From Desulfovibrio sp. JY (lineage in GTDB: Bacteria > Desulfobacterota > Desulfovibrionia > Desulfovibrionales > Desulfovibrionaceae): a stretch of DNA of 64,000 nt. The notes under the pieces are model-generated. The model was not told the origin of the DNA, did not search any database, and saw only the letters and a list, made by a program, of their open reading frames with translations. The DNA is taken from NCBI GenBank assembly GCA_021730285.1, contig CP082962.1, forward strand, positions 4,411,501 through 4,475,500, written 5' to 3'. The number at the start of each line of letters is the position of its first letter. The first letter of the stretch is position 1. The position numbers and the translations under genes were made by a program. Below are positions 46,688-55,204 of this stretch, piece by piece.

Positions 46688-47107
46688 ATGCCCACACCGA
46701 AAGACGACGTAAGCACGCTTAAGACCCTCGGCCAGGGAGCGACGCGCTACCCGCGCACCGTCACCCCGTCCCTGCTGGAGACCTTTCCCAACGCCTACCC
46801 CGACCGGCGCTACGAGGTGACCTTTTCCAGCGAGGAATTCACGAGCCTGTGCCCCAAGACCGGCCAGCCCGACTTCGGCCGCGTCAGCATCCGCTACGTG
46901 CCGGGGGCGCGCTGCATCGAGTCGAAATCGCTCAAGCTCTACCTTTTCAGCTACCGCGACGAGGGCACGTTCATGGAGACGCTGACCAACCGCATCCTGG
47001 ACGATCTGGTTGCGGCCTGCGATCCGCTGGAGATGGAGGTCACGGGCGAATTCGCCGCCCGGGGCGGCATCACGATCACGGTCGCGGCCCACTACGTCCG
47101 GAAATGA
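46688..47107 (+). CDS. queF: NADPH-dependent preQ0 reductase, short form
   Basis: 139-aa unimodular QueF reducing preQ0 to preQ1. The catalytic Cys is in SLCPKTGQPDFG with the following Asp; the QueF motif region is ESKSLKLYLFSYRDEGTFMETLTN. ATG 46688 follows AAGGAG (46676-46681). It is divergent from queD-queE-queC, so the steps from 6-carboxytetrahydropterin to preQ1 are encoded here; the transglycosylase Tgt is not in the window. Confidence 0.96.
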   Translation: MPTPKDDVSTLKTLGQGATRYPRTVTPSLLETFPNAYPDRRYEVTFSSEEFTSLCPKTGQPDFGRVSIRYVPGARCIESKSLKLYLFSYRDEGTFMETLTNRILDDLVAACDPLEMEVTGEFAARGGITITVAAHYVRK

Positions 47108-47113
47108 CCTCCC

Positions 47114-47146
47114 GCCGGCCGGTTTTCAGGGCTTGCCCCGGCCGGC
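47114..47146. terminator. hairpin between queF and the phosphatase gene
   Basis: GCCGGCCGG / CCGGCCGGC with a 15-nt loop, overlapping the end of the convergent phosphatase gene. The plus-strand arm is followed by no T run. Confidence 0.4.
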
Positions 47147-48055
47147 CAGCCACGCCTGCCACAAAAGCGGCTGCGCCCCGGGATTGGCCCTGGCGTAGTC
47201 GTAAAACCGACGCAAGAAGGCCAGCCGGTCTTCGGCCAACCGCGCCTTTTCGTATTTGCCCGAAACGTCGGTTAGATCCGCACCCCCAAGGAGCCACTGC
47301 CGGCGCAGGATGTCCTCGAAGGAGACCTGCCCGGCATTGGCCAGCATGTCGTCCATGGCCATGAACGTCGTGGTGCGGCCCCGACCCGCCCGGCAATGGA
47401 AATGGAGCCATACGCCCGGCTCGAGCGTCCGGTAGAAGCGCAAGAACCGGTCCACGGCCGCATCGTCCGGCCGGGTGTGGTCGGAAACCGCCACCCGAAA
47501 CGTGCCGATGCCCAGCGCCGCCAGGGCATCAGCCTCGCTTCGCGCCGCGGCCGGTCCCATCGTGACCGTGACAGGGGGCTTTTTTTTGCCCGTGGCCGGG
47601 TCCTTGCGATGATCCTCCACGGCCACGGCCGGCTTTTCGTCGATGCCGGCGAGCAGCGAAGCCTCAGCTGCGGCCACGGCCGGCGCGCGCTCGCCCGGAT
47701 TGCCCTGATTTTGCGGCGCATACCAGGACACGGCCGCTTCGCCCAGCATGCCGTGGGATTCCCGACGCAAATCGACCACCGTCACCGGCCCCGGCAGATT
47801 GGCGGCCAGCACGCCCAGTTGGCCGGGGGAAAATTCGGCGCTGCCGGAAATGCGCAGGCCGTCCAGTCCGGTCCGGGACGGCGCGGGGCCGGACTCCCGG
47901 CGAAACGGAAACGCACAGGTGCGGAAATTACGCGGCAGAATTTTCCCGGCCGACGCGTCCAGACTGAGCACCGGTCCGGACGCGTCCCTGGCCGCCCAGA
48001 CCGGCGCGGCGCAGGCGAGAACAAGGGCCAAAAGCAAGGAAAAACGGATTTTCAT
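47126..48055 (-). CDS. secreted phytase-like protein tyrosine phosphatase
   Basis: 309-aa exported phosphatase. Signal peptide about 1-21 (LLLALVLACAAPVWA). The P-loop is HCRAGRGRT with nucleophile Cys221 and Arg227; the general-acid loop is VSDHTRP with Asp192. A HGMLGEAAVSWYAP segment upstream matches the PTP-like inositol phosphatase (PhyA of Selenomonas) family layout. Substrates could be inositol phosphates or phosphoproteins in the periplasm. It is monocistronic and convergent with queF. Confidence 0.85.
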   Translation of the reverse strand: MKIRFSLLLALVLACAAPVWAARDASGPVLSLDASAGKILPRNFRTCAFPFRRESGPAPSRTGLDGLRISGSAEFSPGQLGVLAANLPGPVTVVDLRRESHGMLGEAAVSWYAPQNQGNPGERAPAVAAAEASLLAGIDEKPAVAVEDHRKDPATGKKKPPVTVTMGPAAARSEADALAALGIGTFRVAVSDHTRPDDAAVDRFLRFYRTLEPGVWLHFHCRAGRGRTTTFMAMDDMLANAGQVSFEDILRRQWLLGGADLTDVSGKYEKARLAEDRLAFLRRFYDYARANPGAQPLLWQAWLAGRGKP

Positions 48056-48149
48056 GGAGCCTCAATAGCCTGTATCGACACGTCTGCAAAGCGTGCGCGC
48101 CCTGTGGCATGAAAGCTGCTTTGAAAAAAAGCCATCAGGGAGGATGATC

Positions 48150-48314
48150 ATGTTCGCACCAAGCATCCAGTTGGAATACGTCAGCTTTTATGTTCCGGAC
48201 GAAGACGTGTGGCGTGAGGAGACCGTCAAGGTTCCGTCCCGCCCCGAGACCGGCCAGGAATGCACCTTCGCGGACGAGGATTTCGAGGCGTTCTGCCGGC
48301 GCTCGCTCCTCTAA
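48150..48314 (+). CDS. small hypothetical acidic protein (54 aa)
   Basis: Short open frame MFAPSIQLEYVSFYVPDE... rich in Glu/Asp and ending CRRSLL. AGGGAGG lies at 48137-48143, six bases before ATG 48150 (an ATG at 48144 is also possible). No family recognised and no membrane segment. It precedes a tiny lipoprotein gene on the same strand. Confidence 0.55.
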   Translation: MFAPSIQLEYVSFYVPDEDVWREETVKVPSRPETGQECTFADEDFEAFCRRSLL

Positions 48315-48437
48315 AATATCCCGCTGGCGGAACAGGCCCGCGTGCCTTGGCAGGGAGGACGGCTTCCGGTTACAAGACGGAAAAAGCGCATCCGGCGTAA
48401 CCCGGACGCGCTCGCAACGTCACCAGACGGAGGTCCC

Positions 48438-48593
48438 ATGAAACGCCTGCTCTGCCTGCTGGCCCTTTTGGCCTTTGCCGTGACGGCCATGGGGTGTCCG
48501 CCCCACCGCCACCACCACCCGGTCCCGCCCACACCGCCGGGCGCGGTCATGCCCCATCCCGGCCCGGGCCACCCCGCCCCGCCGCATCCGTAG
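48438..48593 (+). CDS. tiny His/Pro-rich lipoprotein (51 aa)
   Basis: Signal MKRLLCLLALLAFAVTAMGC with a lipobox-like TAMGC at the end, followed by about 30 residues almost entirely Pro, His and Gly (HRHHH, PHPGPGHPAPPHP). GGAGG lies five bases before ATG 48438. The His-rich tail could bind transition metals at the membrane surface; this is inference from composition. Confidence 0.65.
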   Translation: MKRLLCLLALLAFAVTAMGCPPHRHHHPVPPTPPGAVMPHPGPGHPAPPHP

Positions 48594-48610
48594 GACCTTT
48601 TTAGGAAGGA

Positions 48611-48672
48611 AACCTGGGGGGAAACCTTTCTGGAGAAAGGTTCTCCCCCCAGGCCCCCCTTCCAAAGACTTT
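48611..48672. repeat. composite hairpin repeat, left part (class A), cut by the IS
   Basis: AACCTGGGGGGAAACCTTTC, short loop, AAAGGTTCTCCCCCCAGG, then CCCCCCTTCCAAAGACTTT. It matches the intact copy at 53984 closely. The sequence resumes at 49706 on the other side of the insertion element. Confidence 0.85.
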
Positions 48673-49705
48673 CCTGGTTACGCACAATCCTCAGCCAGTT
48701 TGAGCAACCTGTAAGGCATGGGCGGTGTTCGCAAGGAGACCCAGGCCAACCGCGTGAGCATTGTCGCCAAGTCATAACGGCGATTGAATCGATATCCGAA
48801 CGAGGCCAGATAGCGCGGCACGTGCTTGCCTCTCACGGCACGATATGTCCCCAATAATGCTGACTTCACATTGCCAAGCATGGTGTTGACCCACTTAAAT
48901 ACTGAGTCCTGCACAGCCTTGCGGCCACTGTCTTGAACGGGTTCGTGCCGACAGCCCGCAGCCTGGACCTCGGAAAAACATGGCAACCGGTCCGTCACCA
49001 CCAATGTCCCGGAACGCAAGATTTTCTGAGATGCCCGCTGCACCTCATTGCGCCGAAATCCTTTGACTCGGCACAGCTTCATCTTGTGTGGTTGTCCACT
49101 CTTTGTCGTTTCAACTGCCGCTATAAACGGAATTTTTCCTGGGGCACCACGTCCACGTTTCCCACCGCGTCGTTTGCCGCCAAGGTAAGCATCGTCCATC
49201 TCTACGCGGCCGGTGAGACGTTGCTGGTGTTCACGTTCGAGCATGACCTGCATCAGCTTGTGAGAAATTTTCCAGGCCGTCGTTTGCGTGACACCAAGTC
49301 TGCGAGCTAATTCGACACTGGAGATGCCGCCCTTGCTCTGAGTGAGGTGATAAATGGCGCGGAACCACTTCTTGAGGGGAACTTTAGTGGAAGCGAAGAT
49401 TGTGCCAGCGGTCACCGAAGTCTGCGTACGGCAATGTGAGCACTGAAAGAGCCGTCGCCTGCCAACAATAAGCAGCGAGTACTTATCCCTGCCGCAAATT
49501 GGACAAACGAAGCCTTCGGGCCAACGCCATTGCACGAGGTGGGCCCAACATTTATCCTCGGTGCCGAATTGCGCCTCAAAGGCATCTTCGCTCATACCCT
49601 TCTGGAATTGCACAATGTTTCTTGCCATATCCAGCGCCTCCAACCCCCAGAAAATACACAAAACAATGATCGCTGACAATTAGCTGATGATTGTATGTAA
49701 GCAGG
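48673..49705 (-). mobile_element. IS1595-type insertion sequence
   Basis: 1033-bp element. Imperfect terminal inverted repeats: the left end starts CCTGGTTACGCACAATC, and the right end (minus strand) starts CCTGCTTACATACAATC, with similarity continuing about 27 bp. The 8-bp direct repeat AAGACTTT flanks it at 48665-48672 and 49706-49713. One full-length transposase gene fills it. Removing the element and one repeat copy restores the intact composite hairpin sequence seen at 53984. Confidence 0.92.
48678..49628 (-). CDS. IS1595-family transposase
   Basis: 316-aa DDE-type transposase. An N-terminal zinc ribbon (CPICGRDKYSLL...FQCSHCRTQTS, about 42-68) is followed by a helix-turn-helix region (SSVELARRLGVTQTTAWKISHKL) and the catalytic ISXO2-like domain starting VEMDDAYLGGKRRG, with later Asp in LVVTDRL and KWVNTMLGNVKSALLGTYR with the Glu/Asn-type third position. 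GGAGG precedes ATG 49628. It appears intact; the stop codon lies in the terminal repeat. Confidence 0.92.
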   Translation of the reverse strand: MARNIVQFQKGMSEDAFEAQFGTEDKCWAHLVQWRWPEGFVCPICGRDKYSLLIVGRRRLFQCSHCRTQTSVTAGTIFASTKVPLKKWFRAIYHLTQSKGGISSVELARRLGVTQTTAWKISHKLMQVMLEREHQQRLTGRVEMDDAYLGGKRRGGKRGRGAPGKIPFIAAVETTKSGQPHKMKLCRVKGFRRNEVQRASQKILRSGTLVVTDRLPCFSEVQAAGCRHEPVQDSGRKAVQDSVFKWVNTMLGNVKSALLGTYRAVRGKHVPRYLASFGYRFNRRYDLATMLTRLAWVSLRTPPMPYRLLKLAEDCA

Positions 49706-49805
49706 AAGACTTTTACCGATAACAGCTTGTCACCGTAAAAGTTTTTCGGAGGGGAGAGCGCGAGAGGGGGACACTTTTTTCAAAAAGGGTCCCCCTCTCG
49801 CATCG
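49706..49805. repeat. composite hairpin repeat, right part (class B), beyond the IS
   Basis: From the target duplication AAGACTTT into TACCGATAACAGCTTGTCAC, then a short inverted repeat with AAAAGTTTTT, GGAGGGGAGAGCGCGAGAG and the hairpin GAGAGGGGGACAC.../...GTCCCCCTCTCGC. It lies directly downstream of the convergent U32-like gene, so it probably served as a terminator for both sides. Confidence 0.85.
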
Positions 49806-49813
49806 CTTCTCCC

Positions 49814-50875
49814 TCAACACTTCCCATTCCCATAACGCGGCAGGGCCAGATCGCGCTCGGTGAGAAGCCGCGCGGCCAGTTCGCCGCAGTAACCGCATTC
49901 CCGGCACTGATGGCGGCAGCCGTTGGTGCGGTCGAAAAAATCCTCGGGCAAGGCGCTGTTGGGCAACTGGAACCGCCCCGAGAGCACTTCCTGGGTATCG
50001 AGCAGCCATAGCAGATTTCCGTCGAAACGGCCTTCCAGATAGGCCCGCACAATGGTGGCCAGATCCGCCGCCGGCCGGGTGCGACCACAAATCTTCAGAT
50101 AATCGGCCACGCCCTCCACCTGATGCATATCCTCCGGCCGGACGAACGGCGAGGCGAGCAGGCGCTCCGGGTGCTCGAAAAAAGCGCGCAGGCAGCCGAG
50201 ATTGCGGTTGAGGTCCGGCCCGACCGGGCAGGAAGCCAGCCGCGACAGGGCGATGTGGGCGTCGTGGGCATTTTTGTACGGGCAGGCGAAAAGGCAACCC
50301 TCGTTGGCCATAAGCCCGATGCGCAGGCCGGGATAGCGCTGCCGGGCCTCCCCGGCCACTTCGGCCAGACGCGCCGTATCGCGGTTGATGTCCCGGTCGA
50401 GGATCACCGTGTCGGTCGGGCGGAAGTGGGTATCCGCCGCGGCGTCGAGCACCGTGGCCAGCCGCTCGAACCGGTCCAGGCGGAAATTGATGCTCGGGAT
50501 GGCGGTCAGCGCCCCGGCCACGTCAGGGGCCATGTCGGAAAGGGCCATAAGCAGGTACTGGTCGGCGTAGACGATGCCCGTGATGGCCCCGGCCGCCAGG
50601 TACCCTTCGAGCAGCATGACCAGATCGCGCAGCCCGTCGCCGGCCAAGAGCTCCGGCGCGTGGAAGCTGGCATTCAAAAGCCCCAGGCGCGGCACGTCGG
50701 GCAGCGCCCGCAGCCCTTCGGCCAGCTCCTCCGGCGTGACCTCCCCCGCCCCGGGCAGACGGGCATCCGGCGTATCCTGACCAAGACGAAAATAGACGGC
50801 GGAAATGGACGGCGCATTGGCGGCAAGCAGGGCCGCGTACGCCGGATCAGGCAAAAAGGGGACCTCGAAACGCAT
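49814..50875 (-). CDS. U32-like protein with cysteine clusters
   Basis: 353-aa cytosolic protein that I place near peptidase family U32 (UbiU/UbiV/TrhP-like), on the TIM-barrel feel of the N-terminal half and the block VADYLKICGRTRP, like the LKIEGR motif of that family. Cysteines cluster: C194 and C198 (NEGCLFACPYKNAHD), C216, C228, C263, and C320, C324, C327, C330 (NGCRHQCRECGYC), enough for one or two Fe-S clusters. ATG 50875 has AAGGAG upstream. Such proteins modify RNA or hydroxylate ubiquinone; the exact role here is unknown. Confidence 0.6.
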   Translation of the reverse strand: MRFEVPFLPDPAYAALLAANAPSISAVYFRLGQDTPDARLPGAGEVTPEELAEGLRALPDVPRLGLLNASFHAPELLAGDGLRDLVMLLEGYLAAGAITGIVYADQYLLMALSDMAPDVAGALTAIPSINFRLDRFERLATVLDAAADTHFRPTDTVILDRDINRDTARLAEVAGEARQRYPGLRIGLMANEGCLFACPYKNAHDAHIALSRLASCPVGPDLNRNLGCLRAFFEHPERLLASPFVRPEDMHQVEGVADYLKICGRTRPAADLATIVRAYLEGRFDGNLLWLLDTQEVLSGRFQLPNSALPEDFFDRTNGCRHQCRECGYCGELAARLLTERDLALPRYGNGKC

Positions 50876-50971
50876 GGGGCACTCCTTGCCGCGCCTCATA
50901 CCCCGCCCCGGACGCGACAATTTCGCTATAATGTGAACGGTCGTTAACGGCAACCCAATTCGTTATGAAAA

Positions 50972-51035
50972 GGACAAGCGAGAGGGAAAATCCGTAACAG
51001 AGAAGGCTCCCTCTCTCACGTACTCCTTTCCTCAA
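50972..51035. repeat. diverged class B hairpin
   Basis: AAGCGAGAGGGAAAAT...AAGGCTCCCTCTCTCAC then TACTCCTTTCCTCAATTTCG. It is a weaker copy of the 24189 hairpin, in the divergent gap 50876-51215 between the U32-like gene and uvrA. Confidence 0.6.
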
Positions 51036-51085
51036 TTTCGTAATCATTTAAAGTGATAATTAAGCAACAATTCATTTTCCCTCGG

Positions 51086-51165
51086 GAGGTTCTGGAAAGG
51101 GGGTCCGGGGGAGAACCTTTCTTAAGAAAGGTTTCCCTCCCGCGCCTCCCAGACCTTGCCTTTGT
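51086..51165. repeat. class A hairpin, inverted copy, upstream of uvrA
   Basis: CTGGAAAGGGGGTCCGGGGG, AGAACCTTTCTTAAGAAAGGTTT, CCCTCCCGCGCC; it matches the reverse complement of the 53984 copy. The inner AACCTTTC/GAAAGGTT stem is perfect. It ends about 50 nt before the uvrA start. Confidence 0.7.
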
Positions 51166-51215
51166 TCCATTCGGGCTTATGTTGCCTGTTTGCCGCGACG
51201 GCTTTTGGAGGCATG

Positions 51216-53981
51216 ATGACCGAGGCTCCCCGTATCCACATTGAAGGCGCCCGCCAACACAATCTCAAGAACCTTACCCTCGATATCCCCCGCGACAAGC
51301 TGGTGGTGGTGTGCGGCCCGTCGGGGTCCGGCAAATCCACCCTGGCTTTCGACATCGTCTACGCCGAGGGCCAGCGGCGCTACGTGGAATCGCTTTCCGC
51401 CTACGCCCGGCAATTCCTGCCCCAGATGGACAAGCCGCAGGTGGACAAGATCGAGGGGCTGTCCCCGGCCATCTCGCTGGAGCAGCAGACCGCCACGCGC
51501 AATCCCCGCTCCACCGTGGGCACGGTAACAGAAATTTACGACTTTCTGCGCGTTTTTTTCGCGCGTCTGGGCAAGTCCCATTGCCCCAAGTGCGGCAAGC
51601 CCATCACCGCCCGCACCGCCGACGAGATCATAAGCGATGTGCTGGCCTTTCCCGAGGGCTCGAAAATTCTGCTTCTGGCCCCCCTGGTCGAGCACCAGAA
51701 AGGCACCCACGCCGATCGGCTGGGAAAGCTCAAGAGCCAGGGCTTCGCCCGGGTGCGCATCGGCGGCACGGTGGTGCCGCTGGAACCGTTGCCGGAGCTG
51801 GAGAAAAACAAGCGGCACACCATCGACCTTGTGGTGGACCGGCTGGTGGTGAAAGACGGCATCCGCTCCCGCCTGTCGGATTCGGTGGAGCTGGCCCTGG
51901 CCCAGGGCGACGGCCGGCTCATCGTGGCCGACCACGAGGGCAAGGCGGCCGACCGGATCTTTTCCACGGCCTCTTCCTGCGCGGACTGCAAGATCAGCGT
52001 GCCCAAGCCCTCGCCCCAGCTTTTTTCCTTCAACAGCCCCCAGGGCGCCTGCCCGGCCTGCTCGGGCCTCGGCACGGTGGACTATTTCGAGCCGGCCCTG
52101 CTCGCCCCCAACAAGGGCCTGTCCCTGGACGAAGGCGGCATCCTGCCCTGGAAAAGCGAACGCGCCCTGGCCCGCTACGCCCGCCGTCTGGAGAACCTGG
52201 GGGCGCGCCACGGATTTACCCTGCGAACCAAACTGGGCGAGTTCTCCCCCGAAGCCCGGCAGGCGCTTTTCTACGGCGACAAGGAATTCGGTTGGGACGG
52301 CGTGGTCCATCTGCTGGAGCACGGCCAGTCCTTCGGCTCGGTCTGGCGCGACGAGCTGGCCCGCTATCGCCAGTCCATGCCCTGCCCCACCTGCGCCGGA
52401 GCACGGCTGCGGCCGGAATCCCTGGCCGTGCGGGTGGACGAAAAAAACATCGCCGAATTCTGCGCCATGCCCATCGACCGGGCGCTACAGTGGCTGACGG
52501 GCCTGGCTTTTACCGGCTCGGAAGCGCTCATTGCCGAACCGCTGCTCAAGGAGCTCAACCATCGCTTGAAATTTCTTTCCGGCGTGGGGCTCGAGTACCT
52601 GTCGCTGTCGCGCAACATGGCCACGCTCTCCGGCGGCGAGGCCCAGCGCATCCGTCTGGCCGGCCAGCTCGGCTCGGGCCTCGTCGGCGTCACCTACGTC
52701 CTCGACGAACCGAGCATCGGGCTCCATCCCCGCGACAACGACCGGCTCCTCGGCACGCTGCGCCAGCTCCAAGGACGCGGCAACACCGTGCTCGTGGTGG
52801 AGCACGACGAGGCCACCATCCGGAGCGCCGACCACGTCATCGAGCTTGGCCCGGGATCGGGGCGGCTGGGCGGCGAGATCGTCTACCAGGGGTCCGTCGC
52901 CGGCATGCTGGCCGACAAGGAATCGCTTACCGGCAAGTACCTGCGCGGCGACGCCGTCTCGCCCCGGCCCGAGACGCGGCGCAAGGGCAAGGACGCCCTT
53001 GTCCTGCGCGGCGTGACCACCAACAACCTCAAGGGCATCGACGCGGAAATCCCGCTGGGCTGTCTGGTCTGCGTCACCGGCGTTTCGGGTTCGGGCAAAA
53101 GCTCGCTGGTCATGGACACGCTCTACAAGCACCTGGCCCTGGCCAAGGGCATCAAGGTGGACGCGCCCGGGAGCATCGGCGGCATCGAGGGGGCCGAGCT
53201 GGTGGAAAAGATCGTCAGCATCGACCAGACGCCCATCGGCCGCACGCCGCGTTCCAACCCTGCCACCTACACCAAGGTCTTCGACGAGATCCGCAACATC
53301 TTTTCCACCACCCCGGACGCCAAACGGCGTGGCTTCAAGCCCGGCCGGTTCAGCTTCAACGTCAAGGGCGGACGCTGCGAGGCCTGCGGCGGCGACGGCC
53401 AGATCCGGGTGGAAATGCACTTTCTGCCGGACATCTACGTCACCTGCGAGGTCTGCGGCGGCCTGCGCTACAACCGCGAGACCCTCGACGTGCGCTACAA
53501 GGGCCTCAACATCGCCGAGGTGCTGGACCTGACCGTGCGCCAGGCGCGGGAGTTCTTCGAAAACTATCCGGTGCTCGACCGGCGGCTGGCCGTGCTCGAA
53601 GAGGTGGGGCTGGAATACCTGCGCCTGGGCCAGCCGGCCACGACACTTTCCGGCGGCGAGGCCCAGCGCATCAAGATATCGCGCGAACTCGGCAAGCGCA
53701 GCCTGCCCGGGGCGCTCTACATCCTCGACGAGCCGACCACCGGCCTGCACATGCAGGAGGTGGGCAAGCTGATCCTGGTGCTGCACAAGCTGGTGGACAA
53801 AGGCGCGAGCGTGGTGGTCATCGAGCACAACACCGACGTCGTGGCGGCGGCGGACCACGTCATCGACCTCGGCCCCGGCGGCGGCGAGGCCGGCGGACGC
53901 ATCGTCGCCCAGGGCACGCCCGAGGAACTCATGGCCAACCCGGACTCGGTGACCGGCAGATTCCTGCCGGGAGGAAAATAA
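51216..53981 (+). CDS. uvrA: excinuclease ABC subunit A
   Basis: 921-aa damage-recognition ATPase of nucleotide excision repair. Two ABC modules: Walker [10 protein letters not shown] (34-42) and GVSGSGKSS; signatures [16 protein letters not shown] and [16 protein letters not shown]. Zinc modules CPKCGKP with CADCK, and CEACGGDGQ with CEVCGG. I took the second ATG of the ATGATG at 51213-51218, with TTTGGAGG just upstream. Slightly shorter than E. coli UvrA (940). It stands alone, flanked by hairpin repeats on both sides; no SOS box was identified. Confidence 0.96.
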   Translation: MTEAPRIHIEGARQHNLKNLTLDIPRDKLVVVCGPSGSGKSTLAFDIVYAEGQRRYVESLSAYARQFLPQMDKPQVDKIEGLSPAISLEQQTATRNPRSTVGTVTEIYDFLRVFFARLGKSHCPKCGKPITARTADEIISDVLAFPEGSKILLLAPLVEHQKGTHADRLGKLKSQGFARVRIGGTVVPLEPLPELEKNKRHTIDLVVDRLVVKDGIRSRLSDSVELALAQGDGRLIVADHEGKAADRIFSTASSCADCKISVPKPSPQLFSFNSPQGACPACSGLGTVDYFEPALLAPNKGLSLDEGGILPWKSERALARYARRLENLGARHGFTLRTKLGEFSPEARQALFYGDKEFGWDGVVHLLEHGQSFGSVWRDELARYRQSMPCPTCAGARLRPESLAVRVDEKNIAEFCAMPIDRALQWLTGLAFTGSEALIAEPLLKELNHRLKFLSGVGLEYLSLSRNMATLSGGEAQRIRLAGQLGSGLVGVTYVLDEPSIGLHPRDNDRLLGTLRQLQGRGNTVLVVEHDEATIRSADHVIELGPGSGRLGGEIVYQGSVAGMLADKESLTGKYLRGDAVSPRPETRRKGKDALVLRGVTTNNLKGIDAEIPLGCLVCVTGVSGSGKSSLVMDTLYKHLALAKGIKVDAPGSIGGIEGAELVEKIVSIDQTPIGRTPRSNPATYTKVFDEIRNIFSTTPDAKRRGFKPGRFSFNVKGGRCEACGGDGQIRVEMHFLPDIYVTCEVCGGLRYNRETLDVRYKGLNIAEVLDLTVRQAREFFENYPVLDRRLAVLEEVGLEYLRLGQPATTLSGGEAQRIKISRELGKRSLPGALYILDEPTTGLHMQEVGKLILVLHKLVDKGASVVVIEHNTDVVAAADHVIDLGPGGGEAGGRIVAQGTPEELMANPDSVTGRFLPGGK

Positions 53982-53983
53982 GA

Positions 53984-54155
53984 AACTGGGGGGAAACCTT
54001 TCTGAAGAAAGGTTATCCCCCCAGGCCCCCTTTCCAAAGACTTTTAACGATAACAGCTTGTCACCGTTAAAAGTTTTTGGGAGGGGAGAGCGCGAGAGGG
54101 GAACCCTTTTTTCAAAAAGGGTTCCCCTCTCGCACCCTCTTTCCCCTTCCTAAAC
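53984..54155. repeat. intact composite hairpin repeat (class A plus B)
   Basis: Class A: AAACTGGGGGGAAACCTTTC / GAAAGGTTATCCCCCCAGG and CCCCTTTCCAAAGACTTTT. Linker: AACGATAACAGCTTGTCACC then GTTAAAAGTTTTTGGGAGGGG. Class B: GCGAGAGGGGAACCC...GGGTTCCCCTCTCGC followed by CTCTTTCCCCTTCCTAAAC. It fills the gap between uvrA and the convergent ferredoxin-fusion gene, giving strong stems in both directions. Confidence 0.88.
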
Positions 54156-54950
54156 AAAATACTCCGGCGCTTTCCTGTCCTTGCAGTTGGCGGCCAGCCG
54201 CGTGGCGATGGCCTGTATGGATGCGTCGGTCATCACCCGGGCTCCGGTCGGGCAGCCCTTCACGCAGGCGCAGCAACGGATGCAGGCCGTCTTGTCCGTG
54301 ACCACGCCGCTCTCTTCCAGGTGCACGCACCCCACGGGGCAGGCCGTGACGCACTGGCCGCAGCGCTCGCATTCGTCGGCCACGGTCTCCGGGGCAAGGC
54401 CGCCCGTTGTCGCGCCATCCCGGTACGGCATGTTTCCCGGCACGATCAGCGGGTCCATGGCCGCAGTCCCCGGCGAAGCGGCCAGCTTGGCGGCCACGGC
54501 CTGGCCGAATTCCCGGGCCAGGCGCAGATCGGCCGCATCCGGGCGTCCCACGGCAACCGGCGTGGCCGGAGTCGAGAAGGAATGTTCGCCAATGAACGCG
54601 CCGGCCCCGACCGGGAAAAAGCCGAGTTCCAGGGCCAGGTTGGACAACTCCAACAGCGCGTCCTCATAGGCCCTGTTGCCGTAGACAACGACCAACACGG
54701 CCGGGCCGCCCTTGCCCCGCAACGGGCGCAGACGCCGCACCGCCTCGGCCGGCAGCCGGCCGGCATAGACCGGCGAGCCGATGACGGTCAGCACGCCGCT
54801 GTCGCAGACGCCCTGCGCCTGGGCCTTCGGCCGCGTCAGATCAAATTTTTCGGCCTCGGGCCAGCTAAGACCCTGGGCAATACCCTCCAGGACCTTCTGG
54901 GTGGTCCCGGTCGGCGAGAAAGAAAAAAGCTTCGCCGCATCGATATGCAT
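54150..54950 (-). CDS. flavodoxin-like / 2[4Fe-4S] ferredoxin fusion (EFR1 type)
   Basis: 266-aa electron-transfer protein. Flavodoxin-like part about 1-165 (KLFSFSPTGTTQKVLEGIA is the FMN phosphate loop; VIGSPVYAGRLP; VVVYGNRAYEDALLEL). A C-terminal pair of clusters: CERCGQCVTACPVGCVH and CIRCCACVKGCPTGARV. ATG 54950 follows GGAGG. The upstream small membrane-protein gene may be co-transcribed. Likely an internal redox shuttle; no partner oxidoreductase is adjacent. Confidence 0.88.
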   Translation of the reverse strand: MHIDAAKLFSFSPTGTTQKVLEGIAQGLSWPEAEKFDLTRPKAQAQGVCDSGVLTVIGSPVYAGRLPAEAVRRLRPLRGKGGPAVLVVVYGNRAYEDALLELSNLALELGFFPVGAGAFIGEHSFSTPATPVAVGRPDAADLRLAREFGQAVAAKLAASPGTAAMDPLIVPGNMPYRDGATTGGLAPETVADECERCGQCVTACPVGCVHLEESGVVTDKTACIRCCACVKGCPTGARVMTDASIQAIATRLAANCKDRKAPEYFV

Positions 54951-55027
54951 CGTTCCCTCCGCGCCTCCGTGGCGCACCCGCAAGGCTCCCCCGCCCTCAG
55001 ATCGGACCGGGCAACCGATCCGCCGGG

Positions 55028-55204
55028 TTACAGATCGTCCTTGTCGTCCTTGTCGTCCTTGTCGATCTTTCCGGTCAGCCAATAGTCGATGGGATTGCTC
55101 TTGCCCGGATGGCGGTCCCTGTAGTTCTTGGCCCGTCTGTTGAAATACAGCAGAATGACGAAGCCGAGGGCGATAAAGACGAGCAGGAAAGCGCCGTTGC
55201 TCAT
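55028..55204 (-). CDS. small single-pass membrane protein with acidic tail (58 aa)
   Basis: Starts MSNGAFLLVFIALGFVILLYF, one hydrophobic helix, then a basic stretch (NRRAKNYRDRHPGK), and ends with the repeated acidic tail KDDKDDKDDL, which comes from a 9-nt direct repeat. The ribosome binding site AGGAGG lies five bases before ATG 55204. It precedes the flavodoxin-ferredoxin gene on the same strand by 77 nt. No family recognised; topology predicts a cytosolic tail. Confidence 0.7.
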   Translation of the reverse strand: MSNGAFLLVFIALGFVILLYFNRRAKNYRDRHPGKSNPIDYWLTGKIDKDDKDDKDDL

